From Mycobacterium sp. 852002-10029_SCH5224772 (GTDB taxonomy: Bacteria; Actinomycetota; Actinomycetes; Mycobacteriales; Mycobacteriaceae): a stretch of DNA of 32,975 nt. The position numbers and the translations under genes were made by a program. Shown here piece after piece: positions 18,577 to 26,477 of this stretch. The DNA lies in assembly GCF_001667315.1 (NCBI RefSeq), contig NZ_LZHT01000072.1:1-32975 (forward strand), given 5' to 3'. Under the pieces are notes generated by a model, which was not told the origin of the DNA, did not search any database, and saw only the letters and a list, made by a program, of their open reading frames with translations. Position 1 is the stretch's first letter. Each line of letters opens with the position of its first letter.

Positions 18577-19727
18577 ACGGCGAAGACGACGATGCGCGCC
18601 GCGCAGCGGCGCGTGAAGGAGTCGAGCAGCTAAACCACGAACCGCCGTTCGCGCTGTGCGGGCCGACCCAAACCCTGGTCGCCGACGGGGTAGTGCGGTG
18701 CTATGGCGACGTGGGCGCGGCGCAGGCGGCGTTGCGGTCGAGCGAGGCATCGATTGTGTTGGGCGCGTTGCCTTTTGATGTCAATAGCCCGGCCGCGCTG
18801 CTGACGCCGCACGCCGTGAACATCACCGATGGGCTGCCGGACTGGCCGACCGGCGCGCTGCCGACGGTGCGGGTTGCTGCGGCCATCCCACCGCCGCACG
18901 ACTACCGCGACCGGATCCGCCTGGCCCGCGATCAGCTTGCCGCCGCCGACAACCCGCTGCACAAGGTGGTGCTGGCCCGCGCCTTGCAGCTGACGGCCGA
19001 TGCCCCGATGGATGCGCGCGCGGTCCTGCGCCGACTCGTGGCCGCGGACCCGGCGGCCTACGGCTACCTTGTCGATCTGAGCTCCGCCGGGGACGACTAC
19101 GCGGGCGTGGCGCTGGTGGGTGCCAGCCCCGAGCTCCTGGTTGCGCGCCACGGCGACCGTGTCGAATGTCGGCCGTATGCCGGGTCTGCCCCGCGCGCCG
19201 CCGACCCCGACGTCGACGCCGCCAACGGCGCCGCCCTGGCCTCCTCGGCCAAGGACCGTCACGAGCATCAGCTGGTTATCGAGACCATCAGGACGGCCTT
19301 GGAAGCGCTGTGCGACGGCCTGTCGATCGCCCCCGAGCCGCAGCTGAGCCGCACCGCGGCAGTCTGGCACCTGTGCACGCCGATCAGCGGACGCCTACGT
19401 GAGCCATCCACGACCGCAATAGATTTGGCGTTGGCGCTGCACCCCACCCCGGCGGTCGGCGGGGTTCCGACCAAGGCCGCGGTCCAGCTCATCGCCGAGC
19501 TGGAAGGCGACCGCGGGTTCTACGCGGGGGCGGTGGGTTGGTGCGACGCCCGCGGCGACGGCCGCTGGGTGGTGTCGCTGCGCTGCGCGCAGCTGTCGGC
19601 GGACCGGCGCAGCGCGCTGGCGCGGGCCGGCGGCGGTATCGTCGCCGAATCCGACCCCGATGCCGAAGTCGCCGAAACCACAACGAAATTCGCCACCATA
19701 CTCAATGCGCTGGAAGTTCAACGATGA
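18573..19727 (+). CDS. entC: Isochorismate synthase (EntC/MenF family)
   Basis: A 384-residue chorismate-binding enzyme like Rv3215. It converts chorismate to isochorismate, for menaquinone or salicylate-type siderophore branches. Visible signatures are HKVVLARAL with the general-base Lys131, GASPELL with Glu187, AKDRHEHQLVIE, HPTPAVGGVPT, RGFYAGAVGW and GGGIVAESDPDAE, the last supplying magnesium-binding Glu residues. The GTG at 18573 overlaps the gpm2 stop. Its own stop overlaps the next ATG (ATGA at 19724-19727). The three genes therefore form a translationally coupled operon. Confidence 0.92.
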   Translation: MNGEDDDARRAAAREGVEQLNHEPPFALCGPTQTLVADGVVRCYGDVGAAQAALRSSEASIVLGALPFDVNSPAALLTPHAVNITDGLPDWPTGALPTVRVAAAIPPPHDYRDRIRLARDQLAAADNPLHKVVLARALQLTADAPMDARAVLRRLVAADPAAYGYLVDLSSAGDDYAGVALVGASPELLVARHGDRVECRPYAGSAPRAADPDVDAANGAALASSAKDRHEHQLVIETIRTALEALCDGLSIAPEPQLSRTAAVWHLCTPISGRLREPSTTAIDLALALHPTPAVGGVPTKAAVQLIAELEGDRGFYAGAVGWCDARGDGRWVVSLRCAQLSADRRSALARAGGGIVAESDPDAEVAETTTKFATILNALEVQR

Positions 19728-20206
19728 CCACAGACATCCGTCGCACCGCGCCCCGCGACGTCGCCGCTATCACCGAGATGATCCACGCGCTGGCCGAATT
19801 CGAGCACGCCGCAGATCAGTGCACCGTTACCGAAACACAAATCACCGCAGCGCTTTTCGGCGATCACCCGACGGTGTACGGGCACGTGGCGGAGGTGGAC
19901 GGCGAGGTCGCTGCGATGGCGTTGTGGTTCCTGAACTTCTCCACCTGGGACGGCGTGGCGGGCATCTATCTGGAAGACCTGTTCGTGCGCCCGGGATTTC
20001 GCCGACGCGGGCTGGCCCGGGCGCTGCTGGCGGCGCTGGCCGGCGAATGCCTGCAGCGCGGCTACACGCGGTTGTCCTGGGCGGTGCTGAACTGGAACAC
20101 CGACGCCATCACGCTCTACGACGGGATCGGCGGGGAGCCACAGAACGAATGGACCACCTACCGGCTGTCGGGACCGCGGTTGGCGGGGCTGGCGGAGTCG
20201 CCCTGA
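19724..20206 (+). CDS. GNAT-family N-acetyltransferase
   Basis: A 160-residue GNAT acetyltransferase like Rv3216, resembling diamine (spermidine/thialysine) acetyltransferases in length and layout. Motif A is LEDLFVRPGFRRRGLARALL (about 86-105), with the R/Q-x-x-G-x-G/A acetyl-CoA loop as RRRGLA. The C-terminal ALYDGIG-like segment reads ITLYDGIGG. It is coupled to entC through ATGA. Its last 49 bases overlap the convergent gene at 20158. The substrate is unknown. Confidence 0.9.
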   Translation: MTTDIRRTAPRDVAAITEMIHALAEFEHAADQCTVTETQITAALFGDHPTVYGHVAEVDGEVAAMALWFLNFSTWDGVAGIYLEDLFVRPGFRRRGLARALLAALAGECLQRGYTRLSWAVLNWNTDAITLYDGIGGEPQNEWTTYRLSGPRLAGLAESP

Positions 20207-20589
20207 CCGCCGGCGGCCCAGCGCACCGCGGCGGGGCTGAACAGCAACCCCAACACGATAAGCGCGACGACGCCGGCCGGAATCCCGAAGCCGGGCTGAT
20301 GTGATCCGACGGCGAGGTACCACGCCACCGGCAGCAACAGCAGCTGGGTGATCACGGCCAGCCCGCGACCCCAGCGCTTGCCGAGAATCAGCGCGCGCCC
20401 GGCGGCGATCACCCCGGCGCCGACGAGGACGAACCAGCCCGCGGTGGCCAAACCGTTGGCCATGTGCTGGTCCGCCCCGGCGATCCCGCGGACCACCAAG
20501 ACCGCCGCCACGATCAGCGCGACGACCCCCTGCGCCGCGACGATGACGCCGGCGCGGCGAACGGTGGTGGGGGCGGCTGGCGGCGTCAC
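20158..20589 (-). CDS. Small four-helix membrane protein
   Basis: A 143-residue protein like Rv3217c. Four hydrophobic segments are evident: AGVIVAAQGVVALIVAAVLV, GWFVLVGAGVIAA, GLAVITQLLLLPVAWYLAVG and GIPAGVVALIVLGLLF. The ends are hydrophilic, so it is an integral inner-membrane protein. The GTG at 20589 (MTPPAAPTTV) was chosen; it gives exactly the M. tuberculosis length. An extension to 20637 is open but unsupported. The C-terminal 16 codons overlap the acetyltransferase gene on the other strand. The function is unknown. Confidence 0.87.
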   Translation of the reverse strand: MTPPAAPTTVRRAGVIVAAQGVVALIVAAVLVVRGIAGADQHMANGLATAGWFVLVGAGVIAAGRALILGKRWGRGLAVITQLLLLPVAWYLAVGSHQPGFGIPAGVVALIVLGLLFSPAAVRWAAGGQGDSASPANRGPDSR

Positions 20590-20674
20590 AGCGCCAGCGT
20601 AGTCAGGGCGGCCGCTGTTTCCCGGCGGTTCCCCCACAGCGTGGCCTTAACCGGCCCGCCTAAGCTCGTGATTC

Positions 20675-21640
20675 ATGCGGGCCGTGCTAATCGTCAACCC
20701 CACAGCCACTTCCACCACCCCGGCCGGTCGCGATCTGCTGGCCCATGCACTCAAAAGCCGTTTGCAGCTCACCGTCGAACACACCAACCACCGCGGGCAC
20801 GGCAGCGAACTCGCGCAGAAGGCCGTCGCCGACGGCGCCGACCTGGTGGTCGTCCACGGCGGCGACGGGACGGTAAGCGGCGTGGTCAACGGCCTGCTCG
20901 GTCGGCCCGGAACGCTTCCGAGCGGCCCGGTGCCGGCGGTGGCCGTGGTGCCCGGCGGTTCGGCGAATGTGCTGGCGCGATCACTGGGCATCTCCCCGGA
21001 TCCGGTCGCGGCCACCAATCAGCTCATCCAGTTGCTCGACGACTATCAGCGGCACGGCACGTGGCGCCGGATCGGCCTCATCGACTGCGGCGAGCGGTGG
21101 GCCGTGTTCAACACCGGCATGGGCGTCGACGCCGAGGTGGTGGCCGCGGTGGAGGCCGAACGGAACAAGGGCGGCGAGGTCACCGCGTGGCGCTACATCC
21201 GCGCGGCGGTGCCGGCCGTGTGGGCCTACACCCGCCGCGAACCGATGCTCACACTCGAACTTCCCGGGCGCGAACCCATCACCGGGGTGAGCTTTGCGTT
21301 CGTGTCGAACTCCAGCCCCTGGACGTTCGCCAACGAGCGGCCGGTGTGGACCAATCCCGGCTGCAGCTTCGAGTCGGGGCTGGGGGTGTTCGCGCCGACC
21401 AACCTCAAGACGATCCCCACCCTGCGGATCGTCCGGCAGATGTTCGCAAAACGGCCCACGTTCAACTTCAAGCACCTCGTCACCGAGGACGACCTGCCCT
21501 GCGTGCGAGTTACCTCGACCGGAGGCGCCGTCGCCTGCCAGTTCGACGGGGATTACCTCGGCGTGCGCGAAACCATGACATTCAAAGCCGTCCCCGACGC
21601 GTTGGCGGTGGCCGCCCCGCCCCAGCAAAAACGCCGCTGA
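20675..21640 (+). CDS. Diacylglycerol/lipid kinase (DAGK catalytic domain)
   Basis: A 321-residue lipid kinase of the DAGK/YegS family, like Rv3218. LIVNPTAT begins the N-terminal domain. HGGDGTVSGVVNG (61-73) is the ATP-binding signature. VVPGGSANVLARSLG is the second nucleotide motif. The C-terminal beta-sandwich lipid-binding half contains FNTGMGVDAEVV and ends near FDGDYLG. It would phosphorylate a lipid hydroxyl, such as diacylglycerol. It stands 279 bases before whiB1, which has its own promoter. Confidence 0.92.
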   Translation: MRAVLIVNPTATSTTPAGRDLLAHALKSRLQLTVEHTNHRGHGSELAQKAVADGADLVVVHGGDGTVSGVVNGLLGRPGTLPSGPVPAVAVVPGGSANVLARSLGISPDPVAATNQLIQLLDDYQRHGTWRRIGLIDCGERWAVFNTGMGVDAEVVAAVEAERNKGGEVTAWRYIRAAVPAVWAYTRREPMLTLELPGREPITGVSFAFVSNSSPWTFANERPVWTNPGCSFESGLGVFAPTNLKTIPTLRIVRQMFAKRPTFNFKHLVTEDDLPCVRVTSTGGAVACQFDGDYLGVRETMTFKAVPDALAVAAPPQQKRR

Positions 21641-21744
21641 ACACCGGCAACGCGCGATGTGTGGCGCACGCAACAAAAATGCTGCACGGGAGTGGCCCCG
21701 GAGTGTAGTACAACGGAGTAAGGGCTTGACGACGAGATGATCAA

Positions 21745-21760
21745 AGTGAGATAGCCCACG
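21745..21760 (+). promoter_or_regulatory. CRP-type site upstream of whiB1
   Basis: AGTGAGATAGCCCACG fits the cAMP-receptor-protein pattern TGTGA-N6-TCACA in both half-sites (AGTGA, CCACG). I recall the same 16 bases from the characterised CRP site in the M. tuberculosis whiB1 promoter, where CRP (Rv3676) activates and, at high occupancy, represses. It lies 16 bases before the -35 hexamer, so contact with polymerase is possible. Confidence 0.8.
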
Positions 21761-21775
21761 AGCGAACTCACACTA

Positions 21776-21803
21776 TTGACATCTGTTGAGCCTGTGAAAC
21801 GAT
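21776..21803 (+). promoter_or_regulatory. Predicted whiB1 promoter
   Basis: A perfect TTGACA -35 (21776-21781) is followed after 16 bases by AACGAT (21798-21803), a minimal -10 with A at position 2 and T at position 6. Transcription would start near 21810, giving a leader of about 110 bases before the whiB1 ATG. The -10 is weak, which fits an activator-dependent promoter. Confidence 0.55.
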
Positions 21804-21804
21804 C

Positions 21805-21855
21805 AAAAGGTTGCATGCAGAAATCACGTAGGGGTGCGGCCCCTTTTCTTCTGCA
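21805..21855 (+). promoter_or_regulatory. Structured whiB1 leader, possible attenuator
   Basis: Three pairings can be drawn. AGGGG (21830-21834) pairs with CCCCT (21840-21844) around TGCGG and is followed by TTTCTT, like a small intrinsic terminator. AAAAGG (21805-21810) can instead pair with CCTTTT (21842-21847), which would break that stem. TGCAGAA (21816-21822) pairs with TTCTGCA (21849-21855) as an outer stem. The first two are mutually exclusive, the logic of an attenuator. The stems are short, so this is a hypothesis. Confidence 0.4.
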
Positions 21856-21919
21856 CGCGTTTAACAGCCGGAGAAAATAGCCGTGCGCCTTGCTGCGCAC
21901 TCAGTAAGGAGTAAGACGT

Positions 21920-22174
21920 ATGGATTGGCGCCACAAGGCGGTCTGTCGTGACGAAGACCCGGAGCTGTTCTTCCCGGTGGGGAACAGTGGTCCGGCGCTC
22001 GCGCAGATCGCTGACGCGAAACTGGTCTGTAATCGGTGTTCGGTGACCACAGAGTGCCTCGGTTGGGCCCTGAACACGGGCCAGGACTCGGGCGTCTGGG
22101 GCGGCATGAGCGAAGACGAGCGGCGTGCGCTGAAGCGTCGCAACGCCCGGACGAAAGCCCGCAGCGGGGTTTAA
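21920..22174 (+). CDS. whiB1: WhiB1, iron-sulfur transcription regulator
   Basis: An 84-residue WhiB-family protein matching Rv3219. Four cysteines, Cys9, Cys37, Cys40 and Cys46 (C...CNRCSVTTEC), bind a [4Fe-4S] cluster. GVWGG (57-61) is the family turn, and the basic tail KRRNARTKAR binds DNA. WhiB1 is essential in M. tuberculosis, its cluster reacts with nitric oxide, and it binds the primary sigma factor. The ATG at 21920 has AAGGAG 8 bases upstream. A CRP-type site and a structured leader precede it, and a strong hairpin follows. Confidence 0.97.
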   Translation: MDWRHKAVCRDEDPELFFPVGNSGPALAQIADAKLVCNRCSVTTECLGWALNTGQDSGVWGGMSEDERRALKRRNARTKARSGV

Positions 22175-22191
22175 CCCAGATAAGCAAATCG

Positions 22192-22221
22192 GTGCGGCCT
22201 CGACGATTGTCGGGGCCGCAC
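22192..22221. terminator. Strong hairpin between whiB1 and pdtaS
   Basis: GTGCGGCC (22192-22199) pairs perfectly with GGCCGCAC (22214-22221). After a one-base mismatch, CGAC pairs with GTCG around the loop GATT. A 12-bp, very GC-rich stem between convergent genes is a typical mycobacterial terminator. Only a short TCTT follows, as is common in this genus. Confidence 0.85.
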
Positions 22222-22248
22222 TCTTGCGTCTATGCATAGGCCTCCTGC

Positions 22249-23748
22249 CTACAGCAGCATTCGGGTCCGTCGACCGATCGGGACGCGCAGCACCACGTCG
22301 GTGCCGCGGCCGCCCGCCCGGCGCATGCCCAGGGTGCCGTCCAGCTCGGCCGAGACCAGGGTGCGCACGATCTGCAGTCCGAGGCTGTCGGAGGTCTCCA
22401 GGCTGAACCCTTCCGGCAGCCCGCGGCCGTCGTCGTGCACCACGACGTCGAGCCAGCGCGCGGAGCGCTCGGCGCGGATCGTCACCGAGCCCTCCTCGAC
22501 CGCGGGGTCGAAGGCGTGCTCGATGGCGTTTTGCACCAGTTCGGTGATCACCATGATCAGGGCCGTGGCCCGGTCGGAGTCCAGCACGCCCAGGTCGCCG
22601 ACCCGGTTGATCCGGATCGGCTGGTCCACCGAGGCCACGTCGTTCATGATCGGCAGGATCCGGTCGATGACCTCGTCGAGGTTGACCTGCTCGTCCACCG
22701 ACATCGACAGGGCGTCGTGGACCAGTGCGATCGACGACACCCGGCGCACCGATTCGATGAGGGCCTCCCGTCCCTCGGCGTTGACCGTGCGGCGGGCCTG
22801 CAGCCGCAACAGCGCCGCGACGGTCTGCAGGTTGTTCTTCACCCGGTGGTGGATTTCGCGGATGGTGGCGTCCTTGGAGATCAGGGCCCGGTCGCGGCGC
22901 TTCACCTCGGTGACGTCGCGGATCAGCACCGCCGCACCGGCGCTGGCACCGTCGACCACCAGCGGCAGCGTGCGCAGCAGCACGGTGGCTCCCCCGGCGT
23001 CGACCTCCATGCGCATGCTGCGCCCGCCGGCCACCAGATCGCGCACGTGCTCGGCCACTTCCTGCGCCTCGAACGGATCCGAAATCAGCGGCCGGGTGAC
23101 CTCGATGAGGTTGTGGCCCTCCAGGTCGGCGGTCAGGCCCATGCGGTGGTAGGCCGACAGCGCGTTGGGGCTGGCATAGTCCACAACACCTTTGACGTCG
23201 AGCCGGATGAACCCGTCGCCGACCCGAGGGGTGGAGCGGGACATCACCACGTCCCCCGCGTCGGGAAAGGTCCCGTCCGCGAGCATGTGGACCAGGTCGC
23301 CGGCGCACTGCCGGTAGGCGATCTCCAGCCGGCCCGATGCGCGGTCGGCGGCCTCCGCGGTCTGATGGTGGGTGAGTACGGCCACCACCTGGCCGCCGTA
23401 CCGCACCGGGGACGCCTCGACGTGGGTGCCCGGCAGCCACGAATTTTCTTGGCCCGCAACGTCATCCCGCTTCGCGATGCCCGACGCGAAGGTCTCGGCG
23501 ACGAGGCCCAACTCCTCCGAGGCGACGGCGGTGGCCACCGCGTCGGTCTGCAGCACCGTGGGCGCAGTGTTGGGCCGGCACTGCGCCACGCACACCAGCA
23601 CGCCGTCGTCGCGGCGCACCCACATCAGGTAGTCGGCGAACGACAGGTCGGCCAGCAGCTGCCACTCTCCGACCACCGCGTGCAGATGGTCGACGGCGCT
23701 GCCCGGCAGCATGGTGTGTTCGGCGAGCAGATCACCGAGAGTTGACAT
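22249..23748 (-). CDS. pdtaS: PdtaS, sensor histidine kinase
   Basis: A 499-residue soluble histidine kinase like Rv3220c. It has an N-terminal GAF-type domain (about 1-150), a PAS domain (about 175-285) and a HisKA_2/HWE-like dimerisation helix with HHRVKNNLQTVAALL (His300/His301). The ATPase domain has ITELVQNAIEH (N box), DDGRGLP and SLGLQIV. No membrane segment is present. Family knowledge: PdtaS phosphorylates the RNA-binding antiterminator PdtaR, encoded elsewhere, and has been linked to nitric oxide, copper and cyclic-di-GMP sensing. The ATG at 23748 has GGGGAG 6 bases upstream. It is convergent with whiB1. Confidence 0.95.
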   Translation of the reverse strand: MSTLGDLLAEHTMLPGSAVDHLHAVVGEWQLLADLSFADYLMWVRRDDGVLVCVAQCRPNTAPTVLQTDAVATAVASEELGLVAETFASGIAKRDDVAGQENSWLPGTHVEASPVRYGGQVVAVLTHHQTAEAADRASGRLEIAYRQCAGDLVHMLADGTFPDAGDVVMSRSTPRVGDGFIRLDVKGVVDYASPNALSAYHRMGLTADLEGHNLIEVTRPLISDPFEAQEVAEHVRDLVAGGRSMRMEVDAGGATVLLRTLPLVVDGASAGAAVLIRDVTEVKRRDRALISKDATIREIHHRVKNNLQTVAALLRLQARRTVNAEGREALIESVRRVSSIALVHDALSMSVDEQVNLDEVIDRILPIMNDVASVDQPIRINRVGDLGVLDSDRATALIMVITELVQNAIEHAFDPAVEEGSVTIRAERSARWLDVVVHDDGRGLPEGFSLETSDSLGLQIVRTLVSAELDGTLGMRRAGGRGTDVVLRVPIGRRTRMLL

Positions 23749-23799
23749 CGCTTACTCCCCGGGTCGTTCCCCGGCGGCTGGTCGAAGGGGCCTGATCGG

Positions 23800-24015
23800 C
23801 TAGCTGATCACCGCGATGAGGTCGCCTGCCTGAATGACGTCGCCCACCGACACGCTCACCTTGCTGACGGTGCCGCCGACCTCGGCAAGGACGGGGATCT
23901 CCATTTTCATCGACTCCAGCAGCACCACGATGTCGCCCTTGCCGATCTGGTCACCCTCGTTCACAACGACTTCGAGCACGCTGGCCACGATCTCGGCGCG
24001 CACATCCTCGGCCAT
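23800..24015 (-). CDS. Biotinyl/lipoyl-attachment protein (TB7.3-like)
   Basis: A 71-residue free-standing biotinyl domain like Rv3221c (TB7.3). VLLESMKMEIPVLAE carries the biotinylation motif MKM with Lys37. The two-fold repeat of beta strands (VVVNEGDQIGKGD and VSVSVGDVIQAGD) is typical. It could carry CO2 for an acyl-CoA carboxylase encoded elsewhere; no carboxylase subunit is adjacent. The ATG at 24015 is preferred to the open extension up to 24306, because it gives the conserved length and GGTGAAG precedes it closely. It lies 51 bases downstream of the pdtaS start and could share a transcript. Confidence 0.93.
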   Translation of the reverse strand: MAEDVRAEIVASVLEVVVNEGDQIGKGDIVVLLESMKMEIPVLAEVGGTVSKVSVSVGDVIQAGDLIAVIS

Positions 24016-24238
24016 CTTCACCCCACTCGTTTCGGCCTCTGCGCAGGCTGGCTGCTGGTTCATCGCTGGTTGCTGGTCCATCAACGTTCTATCAAGCTCG
24101 CCTACATCGAACCACAGGGCCCGTCGGGACCGCGGCACCAGGGCGAAGACACTGCGTGCGGCGTCTCGTGAGAGACTGGACGACAAGCCAACCGGCGCCC
24201 GGCGCTCGGTTTGACAGCAATCAACGGAGGTTCGACCC

Positions 24239-24313
24239 ATGGCCAAACGAGGCCGTAAGAAGCGCGACCGCAAGCACAGCAAGGCCAACCACGGCAAGCG
24301 GCCCAACGCCTGA
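24239..24313 (+). CDS. Ribosomal protein bL37 (24 residues)
   Basis: A very short frame encodes 24 residues, beginning MAKRGRKKRDRK and ending HGKRPNA, about half of them Lys, Arg or His. GGAGG (24226-24230) lies 8 bases before the ATG, so it is clearly translated. Sequence and length match bL37, the extra 50S protein found by cryo-EM of the M. smegmatis ribosome, as I remember it. It would sit in 23S rRNA. The gene lies alone on the plus strand between the biotinyl-protein gene and rshA, ending 6 bases from the convergent rshA stop. The 223 bases before it (24016-24238) hold no other gene that I can support. Confidence 0.88.
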   Translation: MAKRGRKKRDRKHSKANHGKRPNA

Positions 24314-24319
24314 GGGACG

Positions 24320-24634
24320 CTACTGCGTACGCCGGATGATGGTGGTGCGCCGGATCTCGAGCCGTAGCCGCTCGCGCAGGCCCTCCGGGGCCCGCTCGCC
24401 TTTGCATTTGGTGGCGATCAATGCCTTAATCCGCTCTTCGAGCCCGTAGTGCTTGAAGCAGCCGGGGCACGCCTCGAGATGCTGGCGCAGTTGTTCGCGG
24501 GTGTCCGGGCCGCATTCACCGTCGAGCAGCAGCCAGACCTGGCGGATGACCTCCGCGCAGCCGACGCTGCCGTGCGACTCGTCGTTGGGGCAGGCATCCG
24601 GAGAAGCACCGCCCTGACCGGCGAACTCGCTCAT
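24320..24634 (-). CDS. rshA: RshA, zinc-binding anti-SigH factor
   Basis: A 104-residue ZAS-family anti-sigma factor like Rv3221[15 protein letters not shown] gives the HxxxCxxC zinc motif with His52, Cys56 and Cys59. Other cysteines (15, 26, 41, 77) may join the redox switch. Family knowledge: reduced RshA binds and silences SigH, and oxidation of its cysteines or phosphorylation by PknB releases it. The ATG at 24634 overlaps the sigH stop as ATGA, coupling the two proteins. The start MSEFAGQGG matches the family. Confidence 0.95.
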   Translation of the reverse strand: MSEFAGQGGASPDACPNDESHGSVGCAEVIRQVWLLLDGECGPDTREQLRQHLEACPGCFKHYGLEERIKALIATKCKGERAPEGLRERLRLEIRRTTIIRRTQ

Positions 24635-25293
24635 GACGACACCTCCTCGTGCGTCTGCTGACCGCGGTTGAAGCCCCGCTCCTTGGCAACGTCGGCCAAC
24701 AGGCCACGCAGCTGCCGTCGGCCGCGGTGCAGCCGTGACATTACCGTTCCGATGGGCGTATCCATGATTTCGGCGATTTCCTTGTACGGAAAACCCTCGA
24801 CATCGGCGTAATAGACCGCCATCCGAAATTCTTCCGGCAAAGCTTGCAGCGCGTCTTTGATCTCGGAGTCCGGCAGCGACTCCAGCGCCTCCACCTCGGC
24901 CGAGCGCAGCCCGGTGGAGGAATGCTCGGCATTGGCGGCCAGCTGCCAGTCGGTGATTTCCTCGGTCGGGTACACCGCCGGCTGGCGCTGCTTCTTGCGG
25001 TAGGTGTTGATGTAGGTGTTGGTCAAGATCCGGTACAGCCACGCCTTGAGATTGGTGCCGGCCCGGAACGAACGGAAGCCGGCGTAAGCCTTCACCATCG
25101 TCTCTTGCAGCAAATCTTCGGCGTCGGCGGGATTTCGCGTCATGCGCAGCGCACCGCCGTAAAGCTGGTCCAGCAGGGGAATCGCGTCTCGCTCGAAACG
25201 CGCCGTCAGCTCCGCGTCCGTCTCTTCGGGCGCCGCGGGCTCGGTGATCTCCGGTCCTGCCGCGCCATCTCGGCCATCTAGAGAGTCGGCCAT
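24631..25293 (-). CDS. sigH: SigH, ECF sigma factor
   Basis: A 220-residue ECF sigma factor for oxidative and heat stress (Rv3223c). Region 2 contains [17 protein letters not shown] and [15 protein letters not shown]. Region 4 contains [19 protein letters not shown] and [15 protein letters not shown], the -35-binding helix-turn-helix. It transcribes thioredoxin, sigB, sigE and clp genes in M. tuberculosis and itself. The ATG at 25293 ([10 protein letters not shown]) gives nearly the known length. The frame is open for 40 more codons to 25413 and a longer form cannot be excluded. It is followed directly by rshA. Confidence 0.93.
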   Translation of the reverse strand: MADSLDGRDGAAGPEITEPAAPEETDAELTARFERDAIPLLDQLYGGALRMTRNPADAEDLLQETMVKAYAGFRSFRAGTNLKAWLYRILTNTYINTYRKKQRQPAVYPTEEITDWQLAANAEHSSTGLRSAEVEALESLPDSEIKDALQALPEEFRMAVYYADVEGFPYKEIAEIMDTPIGTVMSRLHRGRRQLRGLLADVAKERGFNRGQQTHEEVSS

Positions 25294-25491
25294 GTCGATT
25301 AACCCGGTCCCTTCTGCTGCGGTGTCACCGGAAAGCACTGAAAGCACCACCGGCCTCGCAAGGACGCCAGCCAACCGCTCCTCGCCTAACAGGCTCGTCG
25401 CCGTTGACACCACGCTGCTCCTCCCAATCTAAAGGCTCACCCTGACACTGTCTGCCCGGGTGTGACCCACCGCATCGAAACCAATTGGATC

Positions 25492-25518
25492 AACCCCGCG
25501 CGCGATCCGGCTATTTCC
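25492..25518 (-). promoter_or_regulatory. SigH-type autoregulatory promoter
   Basis: On the minus strand GGAAAT (25518-25513) is followed after 18 bases by GTT (25494-25492), within GGGGTTGATC. This matches the SigH/SigE-type pattern GGAA(C/T)...GTT. Transcription would start near 25485, about 190 bases before the preferred sigH start and 70 before the extended one. Autoregulation of sigH is known in M. tuberculosis; the exact site here is inferred. Confidence 0.5.
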
Positions 25519-25605
25519 GGGGCGAAATTCCGCAGTCCTATCGGTCCCGGATTCCCGATGCAGACCCCGAGCGGGTCGATTCCACCGTGGCGTTAGTGTG
25601 ACGCC

Positions 25606-26454
25606 ATGTCCCTGAATGGCAAGACCATGTTCATCTCCGGCGCCAGTCGCGGCATCGGCCTGGCGATCGCCAAGCGCGCCGCACAGGACGGCGCCAACAT
25701 CGCCCTGATCGCCAAGACCGCCGAGCCGCATCCGAAGCTGCCCGGAACGGTGTTCACCGCGGCCAAGGAACTCGAGGAGGCCGGCGGGCAGGCCCTGCCG
25801 ATCGTCGGCGACGTCCGCGACCCCGATTCGGTCGAGGCAGCCGTGGCGAAGACCGTCGAGCAGTTCGGCGGCATCGACATCTGTGTCAACAACGCATCGG
25901 CGATCAACCTGGGTTCCATCACCGAGGTGCCGATGAAGCGGTTCGATCTGATGAACGGCATCCAGGTGCGGGGCACGTATGCGGTGTCGCAGGCCTGCAT
26001 CCCGCATCTGAAGGGACGGGAGAATCCGCACATCCTGACGCTGTCGCCGCCGGTGCTGCTCGGCGACGAATGGTTGAAGCCGACCGCGTACATGATGGCC
26101 AAGTTCGGCATGACGTTGTGCGCGTTGGGCATCGCCCAAGAAATGCGGGACGAGGGCATCGCGTCGAACACGCTGTGGCCGCGCACGCTGGTGGCGACGG
26201 CCGCGGTGCAGAACCTGCTCGGCGGTGAGGAGGCGATGGGCCGCGCCCGCAAGCCCGAGGTGTACTCCGACGCCGCCTACGTCGTGCTGAACAAGCCGTC
26301 CAAGGAGTACACCGGCAACATGCTGCTGTGCGAGGACGTGCTGGTGGAATCCGGCGTCAAAGACCTCTCGGCCTACGACTGCATCCCCGGCTCCAAGCTG
26401 GGCGTGGATTTCTGGGTCGACGGCGTCAACCCTCCTGGGTACACGGGGCCTTAG
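25606..26454 (+). CDS. Short-chain dehydrogenase (HSDL2-like)
   Basis: A 282-residue SDR like Rv3224. GASRGIG (12-18) binds the nucleotide, VNNAS (94-98) is the NNAG equivalent, and Ser147, Tyr162 and Lys166 (AYMMAK) form the catalytic set. A longer C-terminus (about 200-282, ending NPPGYTGP) resembles the SDR part of hydroxysteroid-dehydrogenase-like protein 2. It is likely cytosolic and acts on a fatty or isoprenoid-type carbonyl; the substrate is unknown. It is divergent from sigH, with 192 bases of promoter space (25414-25605) from the extended frame. ybaK follows after 23 bases. Confidence 0.9.
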   Translation: MSLNGKTMFISGASRGIGLAIAKRAAQDGANIALIAKTAEPHPKLPGTVFTAAKELEEAGGQALPIVGDVRDPDSVEAAVAKTVEQFGGIDICVNNASAINLGSITEVPMKRFDLMNGIQVRGTYAVSQACIPHLKGRENPHILTLSPPVLLGDEWLKPTAYMMAKFGMTLCALGIAQEMRDEGIASNTLWPRTLVATAAVQNLLGGEEAMGRARKPEVYSDAAYVVLNKPSKEYTGNMLLCEDVLVESGVKDLSAYDCIPGSKLGVDFWVDGVNPPGYTGP

Positions 26455-26477
26455 CCCCCGATCGAAACGGCTCGAGG

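Noticed and set aside
24211..24216. TTGACA as a -35 box for bL37
   Set aside because: It lies only 22 bases before the ATG, leaving no room for a -10 and leader that include the ribosome site.
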